Shown in pieces: positions 31,552-43,232 of a stretch of 64,000 nucleotides of DNA; position 1 is the stretch's first letter, and the number at the start of each line of letters is the position of its first letter. The notes below the pieces were generated by a model that was not told the DNA's origin, made no database searches, and worked only from the letters and a program-made list of their open reading frames with translations. Position numbers and translations under genes: made by a program. This DNA is from Helichrysum umbraculigerum (lineage: Eukaryota; Streptophyta; Magnoliopsida; Asterales; Asteraceae): the NCBI GenBank assembly GCA_949592205.1, contig CATIUR010000005.1, forward strand, positions 92,691,277 through 92,755,276. The letters run 5' to 3'.

Positions 31552-33516
31552 TGTAACATCCTCTCTTCTGGTCCGGTAATTTCTAATTTTAAATTGATGT
31601 ATTTAATTATATTAGAAATTATTTGATAATATCTGTTTAATTGCGAAACTTATTTAAATAAGCCTCAGGACTTATTGTGTTTAGTAAATTGTTGATTGTT
31701 GTAATTTACTATAGTTGACAGTGCAATAAATTAAGTTTCTCGCAAATGGTTTTTAGGTTCCAGGCAATAGATTGAAATGGGACTAGTTTTAAGTGGATGC
31801 GGGTCGGTGTTAAAAGGTTGACCGACTTAAATATTTCCTTTTTAGGAAAGTTTCTATCACTTTCTACTTTTAGAAACAAAAACCTCTAAACCCTTAAAAC
31901 CCTTGCAAACAAAGATTGAAACCAAGTGATCCTTGAGCTGTGATTGTGAGTCCTGAGTTTGTAACATCATCATCATCACTAGTAAGCTTTGATTTTGAGT
32001 TCTTGATCTTGTTTTAATTCATGATTATGATCAAGTATAATCCATAGATGAATTGATGTTAAGTAAGAGTGTTAGACATGTTATGGTATGCTTAAATGAT
32101 GATATATGACATGAAACATGCTGCTGGAAACGAGTTTGTGATTGATTGTTTGTGATTTGAGTTTTGCTGAAATCTGCCATGGCTGGTCTGGGCTGCCCTG
32201 TTCGTCGGTTGAAGCCGGCGGCTTCTATCCCCTAGCCGGCAGCTTCGTTGGGTGAACATGGAAACCGGCGGGTGAAATACCCAAGCCGGCGGCTTGAAAG
32301 CCATATCGGCGGGCTGAATGCTCACCCGGTGGCTGCTGGAGGCTTCAATACTTGATTTACTTCTGTTACCACCCAATTTAATTCACCCGGTGGCTGGAGT
32401 CTATGAGCCGGCGGGTTGTAGGTGGAAGCCGGCGGCTTCCCTAGTGAAGCCGGCGGCTTGGGGTGATGTTTCAGCAATGTTTTGTTTTAAGCTTTCCATA
32501 TACATTTTGATGATTAGTATAAGCAGTAAATGGTTGATTAAACTCATGTATTAGTTCTAACTTGTAAATTGAAATGTGATTTACACTTATGACATGATAA
32601 TACATGATGATTGTTATATTGTGAATATTATTACATAACTAGGATTTGGAATCTATAATGTTGATTTTGTTAAGTTCCAAATGTATGAGCTGATGCAAGT
32701 TATGTATATATGATCTTGATATCTGACTATTATCTGATTGTTAATTCTCAGATAAGCAAAGAGCTCAGCAAGATAAGACAGCTGAGTAAGTGAAACGAGA
32801 TAATCAGGTGAGTGGATTTGAAACTCACAGTTTGATTTGGTTGTGTCAGTTTGATTTCAATCAGTAATTATAGGATTACTATTGATAGACTGTGAACCTG
32901 AAATGATATGCCATTTGATTGGTTGTTTGATGAACATTGATTTGAAATGTAAATCAGAGGTCAACTAGATTGTTGGTTGGACTTGGTTGCTAATGTTGGT
33001 CGACACAAGGTTGTGTACATGTGTTGATAGAGATTAGCATTGAGTTAGCGGTTACTCGCTGTTTTGGCCAACAGTTGGGTTTAAGTGTTCTGATGAGGCC
33101 ACCCGGAACAGGGTCTCTAGGAGCCACCGTTCCTCTTGACGATATTTGTTGCATTATTGATTGTGAACAGATTGCTAGCTAAATTGAATTGTAATTGATA
33201 ATTCATTCACTTAGCTTCGTGCTAATCCCTCAATTTACTTCATGCAGGTGATGTATTATATGTGGGTAGTCAGGAAAGACGTTTTGTGCTGGGAATGTTT
33301 GAAACTTGCAACTCTGATCCAGTTTGTAATAAATAATGTTTTGTAGCATATAATGCCCCGGGTTGTGAACATGTTAACTATGTTTGTTTAGTTGTTAAAC
33401 ATAGTGTATAAAGGTTTGCGAAAATTTCTAGCAGATTTCTAATAGAATATGTATTTCAAATAGTCGCTTCCGCCAATCTTAATATTATATTGTGATATTA
33501 AATGAGGGGCGTTATA
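31552..33516 (+). mobile_element. solo LTR of a Tekay-like family
   Basis: TGTAACATCC...GGGGCGTTATA flanked by CCCAG (31547-31551, 33517-33521). The family is shared with the LTR at 60407: both have a block CAGATAA.CA.AG.GCTCAG...GGTGAGTGGAT (32750 and 61628 regions) and end in a CGCTTCCG...GAGGGG stretch. No internal coding sequence, so it is a solo LTR of 1965 bp. It carries the array at 32215-32456. Confidence 0.85.
32211..32461. repeat. array of ten AAGCCGGCGGCTT-type words, 20-21 bp phased
   Basis: CCGGCGG-type cores start at 32215, 32236, 32265, 32286, 32306, 32326, 32387, 32408, 32429 and 32450. Intervals are 21, 29, 21, 20, 20, 61, 21, 21 and 21 bp. The best copies are perfect arms AAGCC/GGCTT around GGC. 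Confidence 0.9.
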
Positions 33517-34156
33517 CCCAGTGTTCGACTCGGACTTACTTAAAAGCTATATTATACGAACGGGTTATTCTTGCCTGGCTTGTGTGATAGTTAATTTAGT
33601 ATTTCCAATTATTAAAACTTGTTATTTTGTACTCTATTCACACGACATCAATCACCTTCGAATCCTTCATTCCAAACACTCAAACACTTGACAAAAATGG
33701 TTTCCTAATCATATCATCATCGCCATCCGTCATCATCATCGCCATTTTTATTACCCACTGTGAGGATCCAAATCTTTATATTTTATACATATTTCTCACA
33801 TTTTACCTTGATATTATATATGTAAACTTATATATATATTGTGATAAAACAAGTTTATTATGATGATTCAACTAATGAATGGGTGATAACTTTTATACCC
33901 AAAAATAACACTCCGTATGAAATTATTCGGTATAAAAATGGGTGTAACAAAGGATGAAATATTATGAACCAAACTTGTAATAAATCAAGTTATAACGTTA
34001 TATTTCGATGATGTAAACGATTGGGACATTGAGACAATGATTTAAAACCAAAATCAATATGTGTATATATATACTCTGTTACGAACCAGACTCTAGCTTC
34101 ACATGAAGTATTAGCTTAACATGATATAAAACTATGTTAAGCTATTTTTTTTGTCA

Positions 34157-34357
34157 AAGCTTAACAACATTAAAGTAATGTGAAGCTAATCTTTGATATA
34201 AGCTTAACAACATTAGAGTTATGTGAAGCTAATTTTTGATATAAGCTTAACAACATTAGAGTTATGTGAAGCTAATTTTTGATATAAGCTTAACAACATT
34301 AAAGTTATGTGAAGTTAATTTTGATATAAGCTTAACAATATGAGAATCATGTGAAGT
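34157..34357 (+). repeat. 43-bp tandem repeat in the Tekay-like LTR
   Basis: Four to five copies of ATAAGCTTAACAACATTAGAG followed by TTATGTGAAGCTAATTTTTGAT. The matching array in the 3' LTR is at about 57610-57810. Confidence 0.9.
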
Positions 34358-34610
34358 TATAACACGACTTATACCCGAAACCATAACACCTCGGACCAAA
34401 GATCAAACGTGAAATAGAGCTGGACTGGGGCAAGCTAAGCCGAACGGCTAGCCCTTTTAACCAAGTCCAAACCATAGCCCAGTCACGCAATGCAATTTTC
34501 TCAAGCGGACACTTTTGGTTTCGAATTATAATAAGTTTCTATTCCAAACGAGTACCCAAAAACAAATATTAACAAAGTATAAAACTCGTAGAACTCTTAA
34601 TAAATTAGTT

Positions 34611-34910
34611 TGGGCCTAAAACCATTATTTGTATAATGGGCCGATTTTTTTTTAATTTCTAATTGGGCCGAAATGGTTTAAAAATGTCAATTGGGCCGAG
34701 TCCTAACCTATTGGACTAAGACTAAAAACTTATATTTCCATAACGGGCCAAAAGTTACATTGTTAATGGGCCTAAGTATATTTTGTAAATGGGCTAAGTA
34801 ATTAGTAATGTATTTGGGCCTCATCTAATGGGCCATGTCTAATTGGGCCTCGTTAGTGGGCTAAACCAATTAACTTTATAATTGGGCCAAGGGTATTGGG
34901 CCAAAGCCCA
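34611..34910 (+). promoter_or_regulatory. cluster of 13 TGGGCC/TGGGCT motifs in the LTR
   Basis: TGGGCY starts at 34611, 34637, 34664, 34692, 34767, 34790, 34815, 34829, 34844, 34857, 34883 and 34897, plus the inverse AGCCCA at 34905. TGGGCY is the plant site II motif bound by TCP factors. AT-rich sequence with TATATAAATA follows at about 34985. The same cluster is in the 3' LTR at about 58071-58372. Confidence 0.7.
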
Positions 34911-36203
34911 ATGGGTTAAACGAAACCTAAAAACGCAAACTTAAATCGAGTTACGATTTTAACGCAAACAACAATGATTTATTTATATAAATATATATAT
35001 AAATAGAAAACGATAACCTAAACTTATTTATATATATAGATACGAAAATTCGTCAAAATCTATTTCTATATATATACAATTTAACAATATTATTTTTATA
35101 ACAAACGTATTTATGTTGTAAACATAAACGATGACGATAAAACTATACATGTATATACGCAACATTAATAATAAGGTATATATATAAATGACGACAACAA
35201 ATAATATATATTAGAGTATATATCTTCAACTAATAAGTGTATATACTTACTCGCAACACAATTTTAACCAACAACTAAAATGTTACAAACATTTCAAACT
35301 CAACAATTAGTCCATATACTTATGTAAAGTATATTTAATTGTGTCTAGGTATTTGAGAGGTATACTTGGACTACTACGTATTATTAGGTGAAGACTTGCA
35401 AACCGTGAGTTCACAGCCCCTACCTTTTACTTGTTTTAAATTCTTTTAAAACCAGGGGTGAAAAACATAGAACTACTTGCTATTACATGCTACTTGTTTA
35501 TATAATTGCTTGACATGCTTTTATATCAAATTGATTTGTATAAATGCTTTATGCTTTATAAATCAACTGTTAACTATATGAAACAATTTCACAACTCTTT
35601 GGGAATAAAACAACGCATCTTGGTACGATCCTAGGTTTACGCGAGGTAGTTGTGGTGCACATAAGTCCCAGTGCTTGCAACCTATAACCATTAGCTAGGT
35701 GACTCTAGCCACTGAGTATACAGATAGTACTATCGATTTGACAACCCTCCCAGAATATAACTCGTTGGTCATTCCAACCACACGACGGCAGTCGTAACGC
35801 GGAGTGTATACTTAGATTGTTACTGCGGCAACAACACAACTTTTGGTCATGGATTGGTTATAGTACTAGGAGTCGTACTTTAACTTTAAAGGTGTCGCTC
35901 ACTTTAGAGGGATCTTAGTCTGTATTTCCCACTTAAACTACACAACTACTCAACTACTGTTTTGGGAAAGGTATTCCCCATGATAACTAATAGGACAGGT
36001 GTTCCTACACGCATACTTTTATAAGGAAATGTTTACTTTACTGTTAAACTTGAGTTCCTGTTAACTATCTGTTGGAAAATGTTTACTTGACTGCTAAACC
36101 TGATTTTCCTATAACTATTGAACTGGAAATGTTTATTTGGTTTATAAACTTGAATTTCCTGTAACAACTTGAATGGATATGTTTACTTATTTGATAAACC
36201 TGT

Positions 36204-38834
36204 TGTCACACCCCGTCTAAAGCGGAAACAACGGGATATAACAATGATAGGATCACAACACATTATTATAAAGAATCTATATGAAAATAAAACTCCAATG
36301 TGTTATGATACTTGTAACATGAATAGTGGTTCATGCTACGCGTACATACCAACAAGGAAACAAATTAGCAAACCAACATCCCACAATATAAATGTTAAGG
36401 CAAAACACGCCTTTCTCAAACCACCGATATACTAAAAACCAAATGTCATATGTCTTGAAGTAACACTTAATGCAACCTAATCGGTCCACTAAGCTTTCTT
36501 GTCCTCAGTCTTAGTTCCACTAGTGCTACCTGAAAAGATATGCTCAAAAAGTGTCAACACAATGGTTGGTGAGTTCCGCAGGTTTATAAATGATACAAAA
36601 TAAACATTTGTTGTGATAAAGATACGAGTTAGGACAATGCAATGAAAATGTACACATAAGTGAAATAATGTAAATGAAACACCTCAACACACTGTCATCA
36701 CCCCACGAAGAAGTATGACCAAACAAAACCCTGTGAATGCAGTAGCTACCCATAATGGCTTTAATGTATACATAACGTATAACATTAGGTACTAAGGCCT
36801 TGTGAAACAACATGGCTTTAATGTATACCAAGAATAATGTATACATCAGGTACTCACTCCCGAAAGAGCAAGGCCTTACAATGATAATGAATCCAACAAC
36901 CAAATGCACATACTTCACATAGTGTCATACATTTCATGCAAATGTCCAAAAATGAAAACAAATACGTTTCACAGCAGAAAATGGTAATAAAACGTACGAG
37001 CATACTTTTCCCCCAATTTGAAAATAAGTAAGAAAATGGGGCCACGAAAACTCACCTTGATTACCAAAGTAAGTATCGCCCTTTAAAAGGAATCCACCAA
37101 TCAACTCGCAAATCTACAAATGAACGTATAACATATAGGTTACAACCTAGACATATCTATGTCTTTCCATTGTATCCCAAGTCCAAATCACTATTACTAA
37201 GCTTTCTCGCAACTAAACCTCATATATCTTTACAAAAATCAAACTCTTTTGTATATCTCATAATCTGTCCAGAATTTTATACGACTTCTCGAATTTTTAA
37301 ACAGACCTTAATCAAATCAATTGACTCTACAAATTTTACCAATGACACTTCAATGTGTTAAGAACATTCTATAATTTTTTCAGAGTCAATTTAAATGAAT
37401 AAATATTTTTAAAAATTCACCAAACTAATCTGCTCAGAATCAACAACAGTTTCCGAAGACATAACAGTTACAATTTATTTAAAATACTTAACGGCTTACA
37501 ACATTAATAATATTTTTACATAAAATTGTTAACACTTTGAAATTATTCCAGTAAAATTTTCAAGACCAAAATCATGGTTTATCACACGTTTCAAAAATAC
37601 ACAAGTTAACCTAAATCACGAACCGAAAAACTCAGAACTGACTCTCAATCTTATAAAATCATTTTGACTAACTTATACTTAACATTTGGACCCGAAACCA
37701 AATCCATCTTAAAGTAGACTTCTAGTAAATAAGTATAGACTCAAGTTTCATCTAAAAACATCATATTATGATCAGGTTACGACTCCCTAAACACGACACA
37801 AAATTCTGTCCAGATTAGGGTTTCATGTTCAAGTTTTCAATCTTCGCATATTAACCAATCTAAATCGAGTATATGATCACAAAACCTATTCCAACTATAT
37901 TGATACTAATTTTTCATACCCTCACATGGTCACATTATTGGGATAACAATGGGATGATCCGAAAGAAACGATAATAATCGAAATATATTGAATAACGTAA
38001 GAATGATCAACTAGGATAGAAGATATACCAACTAACGATCGAACACGTGAGAATCCTTCTTAGAATCTGTGAATAATGAGGATATACACTCTTATAATTC
38101 ATTTTTTTATAGATTGATCAAACATATACAAGAGTTATTGGATCGAAAACTTACCAAAGTTTCTGAAAATTCGTCACCCACAGTAGCAGTTTACGAAATA
38201 ATTTTTATAAAATAATAGATTGTGTTTCAGAGGCCGAAACCTCACGTATTTAAGTAAAACATCGAGATCTACAACTTTCTAGTTTTGACCGAAGCCTGAA
38301 AATGAACGTAAAAGGGTCAAATCGGCCTCTGTTCGTGACTGAAATTTTGGGACAGAATCTGCGATCAACGGGTTTACAATCTTTCGATTTTTCCTCTTGA
38401 TTTTGGTCGACAACCAGCAGCACCAGCCCAAGGACGATTTTCTTTGAGGATTCAAGAGGTTTAGGGTTAGATTTTAGGTTTATATTTGTAGGTTTAAGAT
38501 TGCTTGGGCCTAAGTCTTGTGGTTTCGGGCTTGGGCCGGCCGAATGGGTCTCCTAGGGTGGTTTGGGTCGGTTTCCTTTGGGCCAACAAAAAGGAAGACA
38601 CACCAATTAAAATCAGGTCACACGGTCCAAAAATAATTGTTTACTGTTTGTTTGTGATACGTTTTGCTTCGTATCTCATTCGTTAAAAGTCTGATTGTGA
38701 TGATTCCTTTTGCGTTGAATTCGTTTTTTGAAAACCGAAGTCATTGATGTCAATAAATATATGTATTGAGTCTTAGCATAGAAATAAGTTTTTATGGTTT
38801 GATTTATGATTATGGTTTGGTGACGGTTGTCACA
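36204..38834 (-). repeat. 3' LTR of the LARD-like element
   Basis: TGTCACACCCCG...GGTTGTCACA. It includes TGGGCC at 38515, 38532 and 38579. Short open stretches in it recur in the other LTR by identity only. Confidence 0.92.
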
Positions 38835-41800
38835 GTATCCCCCCGTTTAGGGAATTTCGTCCCGAAATTCAAGCGAAATATTATTGAAAATGTTATAACG
38901 AAATGGATGCAGATTTTGAGTTTCTTATAGGTCTCTCGTTACTAAATGATTCCAAATTCTCATCTAACGTTAATATCGTATCCTTACTAGTTTTATGAGA
39001 AAGTGTTGTTTTAAACTCCATTTCGATTTTATTCAACTACACATTACTACATTTCGTTTGTGTGACACCATAAGAGACTCATCACTTGATTATGTATCAC
39101 AAACTCCGTCTTCTCCATCCGTCGCTTCGATTGAAAGGTTATCGAACCTGTCTGTTAAATGTATAATATGAATTCGTTCGGTCCATTAAGAAAGTAGAAG
39201 AAATTAGTGATTTTAAATGATGTAATCTCAACATCTAAAAGATTCTCTCTTTATTCCAAATCCCATGGATACCACAAACGCAACGGTTGGACCGAAATAC
39301 ATAACCACATCACTTCTAATCCTAAACTTCATCTTTGGTATAGCTTTTCCCGTGATTCCTCAATTAAATTTGTGTACATCTACCCGAACCTTGAAGTTGA
39401 TTTATTAAGTCGTCGTTTCTAGAAATAGGACATCGGTTCCACGTTCCGCTTGTTAGGGAAATTTTAACAACTAATGGTTCTCACCGGGAAAATAATTTCC
39501 TATATGTCGAAGGGTAGGTATTTCAACTAGATTTTTCAGAAAGTCTCAAAGAATTTTTTTTTTTGACAATCCAAAACCTGCGGGTTTAAGTCCATCGGCT
39601 CTTCTTTCAACTTGGGAATTTGTATTTGTTTTACATAGAAGTTTAAGGATGTAAATTTGTTTTGTTAGTTAGGAATAGTAAAGGGGTTCTTACCAAAATG
39701 TAGTATGATGTTATAAGTGATGATGGTAATACGTAAGATGTACACTCCGTACCCGTCGTGTGATTAATTCACATTGTTTTGTACTAGACATTGATTTATC
39801 AAGGTTTATTTTGTATTGTGTAGCAATCCATACTTGTGGCTCACGCATACTGGACTTGTAGGTGACATATAGCCTCGGAGGAATAGATAATTATTAAGGA
39901 ATGGTCTTGACCAAATAAGTGAGAAATATTTGTTCTTTATACTAGTGTACGGTTCGTTGATTTATAGAGTTTGTATGAGGTCCCTACACTGAAAATTTTC
40001 ATTTAACGCGGAACGATCACACAGTTAGGTTCAACTTGACGTAACGAAATCCAGATTATAAAATGAGTCTCAATGATATAAACTTCTATAATGTTCTCAA
40101 TTTGTCCTAACTGTATAGTATGTTAAATTCTAGTCCCTTACGAATATAAGTGAGTTTGTTGATTGTTAAATCTATTGTGTTTACTTGTTTATTATACATT
40201 CGTAGATGAGAGCAAAGATATAATAAAATACAAGGGTTGTGTCGCCAAAGAAAATCAGTCCATATATCACCAAAGGAAGAAGAGTTCATACATATAAGGA
40301 TATCTCTTTGTGAGGTTTATAAGTGTTTACTTATTGTGAACTTAGATTTCTATCCTAAAATCTAAGTGGCTTAGATTAGGGTTAATCTCATAGTGTACGT
40401 TCTCTCGCATCAAAATTCATTTGCTTAAGAGCTAGTTACATACTCGCGCTATGAAAAGGTAAGCAAATAAGGAGAATGTAATAAGGATCGAAATTGATAG
40501 CTGACCATAGTATGAATGAATGATAATAGTTGTTGTTGGTGGTCATAAATACTGTTAAGTTTATGGTGTGAAGTAGTATACAAAGATCATCTTAATAAGT
40601 GATGCCTTAGAGTTCAAAAATTGTTTAAATTATTTAAGAGGGAGTACAGATAGGGAAGAATCTTTGAGGTGGGTGTTGGTAGGTTAGTGCCGAACCACAT
40701 GTTTCGTCGTGTCTACTGGTCCCTTCGTGTCTTTTTATATTATTCCTAGCAAGTTTTCTACCAAGCGTATCCCATTTTTTGCTCGTGTGGTGTGTTTTTG
40801 GAAATTGTCATAACAATTGGTGAAAGAAATGTATTGGTTAGCCCAAGCTTCGGTGATGTTTTTATGTCGAAAATAATTAGAACTCGGCTCCGTTTGAAGG
40901 CAGAATTGGCTCTTTGATTTGGAGTAGTCTTCTTCTATGGATCGATTTGATAACGTTAATAATATATCCTCAAAATACAGTGTAACGATGCAACGAATGA
41001 AAGAACATTAATCGGAGATATTATGTATTGCATTTAAGGCCAACGCCTTATGTGAAATATCCTATTGATTCCCCATCGATCGATTTGTCTCACATATGTC
41101 TTGAGTTTCACTTTGTAATTGTGGTTTAGTGTAAATTCATATTAACATGTTAACCACACGATTTCCTCTTGATTTTCCTTTGTCCAACTCATCGGTGAGT
41201 TCATTATGTTTTCGTTGATTATGAAAGCTCTCTGATTTTGCATTTTTTTTTTTTTTTTGACTTAGGGTTAACCAAAAGTTATCCTTGTTTAAGTTCGTGA
41301 TATTTCATGATGCAAGAAAGTGGATTTATCATTGGAGTTGGAAGTATGTCAATCTCAAATTCAACATATGTCTCGTTATTTGAGCCTATCGTAGAATAGT
41401 TATAACCATGAATTTTTTCCAATTTTATACGAACATTATAAGTGAATTTTCCTTTAAGAGCTTATACGGTGATATGTCCTGTAGAAGTGAAATACATTAC
41501 AAAGTTTAAATCACTACATTTTTAGCTGTAAAACATTAAAAGCAACGGAGGTTATTATATTATATAGTTTGATTTATTTTAAATTTTGGATGGTAATAAA
41601 ATTTATTTCAACAATTTATTTTACGCGACTACGTGTTCCAAGACATAGAGAGTTTCAAACGATATAAATTATTTTGGGTACCAAAGATTTTTGTAGGAGA
41701 ATTTTGAGTCATCATTTAACAATCACATTGATCGCGGATGGTAAGATATTTTAGTTGAGAGGGCCATCTAATAGGTAGACTTATCATTCTTCTTCAAACC

Positions 41801-43232
41801 CCCTTTTTATTAAGTAGTATAGATAATAGAGGTTGGTAGAATTTGAGAATTAATACCAAGTTTTTGGATTTACCAATACATCAACTAGTGGGGTTCATAA
41901 TAAGACCCTTTAGGAAAAAGTTTGATCGATCTGATTTACAATCGTTATATTGGCAGAGAATATGGTGTAGGTATGTTTTTGATTGACTTAAATTCTTAAG
42001 AAAGTCGTAGTCAAATAGTTTATAAAACCGAGATTTGGGTACATGTTAAGAATGGTCTTATTCAGTTATAGCACGAGGCATTGGAGCCTTTATCATATAG
42101 AGGTGAAGTTGCCAAGCAATACGAAAAATCGAGTGCATTTTCAAAAGATAACAAGATCTTGGGCTAGCTTTGCAAAAAGGGATTTGAAAATTTCGTTGCG
42201 AGGGGGATAAAAGTGGTCAAGTAAGCGAACGCTTCACTGACTAGAAAGGCAAAGACTATTGCATGATACTTTGTTGAAATTAGAAGTTTCCAAGGGAAAA
42301 AAAATCAAGATGCAATTATGTCCAAAGAATTAGAGGGATAGTAAGCCAATTATTTTGGTTCAAGTGAGTAATGATTTTAATAGAGTTTTTGCACGGTTAT
42401 TTATTAGCGAGTTATTATCCACGTCTATTAGTCTCACGATACGGTTTCCATGTCTTAGATTGATGTTTACTTAGTACACGATTTACACTTTTATACTTAT
42501 CTTATTTCGCTCCCGACACGTTTCACGTTTAGCATTTTGAGTAGAACGTCTTGGCGGCATGTTTACTACGATTTCGAGTACGTATGAGTTTAGGATAAAT
42601 GGGCAATTTAGATAGTGTATGCACCAAACCAATGACCAAGGATTATGATCTCAAAATCTGTAGAGTCGAGATTTGACGTCGTCACGCGACTTTGAAGGTG
42701 ACACATTGGACACTAGAATGTGGTCATATAAACACATATATATGTCGTGATACCTTTGCAATTACGTCGGCCGCCGTAATTGTTAGGGTATCCTTTCATA
42801 TATGTACTTATTACCAAAATCTATATCACAATGTTCAACTTCGTTCCTACGGTTTTAATTCTAATTATGACACGAATTTATATGGAAATGATACTATGAT
42901 CAATATAGTTTTGCTCGATGACATTAATGATCTCATTCCGTTAAGCCTACATAACCCTCACGGGTACGCGGGCATGTGCAGAAACCACCAACGGAGCATG
43001 TCCTGCTCGAGAATCGGAATGCGAATGAGTACACGTAGTCAATGTAGCAAATAAGTATATATCCTAGTGGATAAGTCCATTTTGAGTGACAAGTATGTAC
43101 ACATCATTTCGAATAAGCACATATAGTTTCATGCACACGTAGTTCCTAATTCATGTTCTATATGCGGGTTCCTTATTTATAGTCTAGGTCAATCCACCTA
43201 GATCTCTATAAACAATGTCTCTGATACCAATC
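38835..43232 (-). other. internal region of the LARD-like element
   Basis: 4.4 kb with no protein domain I can recognise in either strand. Only the two ends, purine tract and primer site, are conserved. A 120-codon open stretch at 42692-43054 on the plus strand has no recognisable similarity and is antisense to the element. Confidence 0.75.

Larger units (their letters stand above)
24509..33650 (+). mobile_element. Athila-like gypsy element without pol
   Basis: Target duplication ATCAC (24504-24508, 33651-33655). LTRs start TGATAAGC and end GACATCA: 24509-26043 (1535 bp) and 30148-33650 (1533 bp once the 31552-33516 insertion is removed), with more than 15 single-base differences. TGGCGCCGCTGCCGAGGA (26050-26067) is the primer-site type of Athila/Tat elements, and CTTAAGTGTGGGGATATT precedes the 3' LTR. 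The 4.1-kb interior has one long frame (26433-27857) and no protease, RT or integrase. Confidence 0.88.
30148..33650 (+). repeat. 3' LTR of the Athila-like element, with solo LTR inside
   Basis: Collinear with 24509-26043 except for the 31552-33516 insertion. Confidence 0.88.

Noticed and set aside
32211..32461. CRISPR-like array of short repeats
   Set aside because: Repeats are 13-bp near-palindromes with about 8-bp variable gaps, in a plant LTR with no cas genes; spacing and context do not fit.
36544..36918. 124-codon ORF on the minus strand, repeated at 43573-43947
   Set aside because: The two copies agree only because the LTRs are identical; composition is C/Y/I/F-rich, like translated AT-rich DNA, with no domain.
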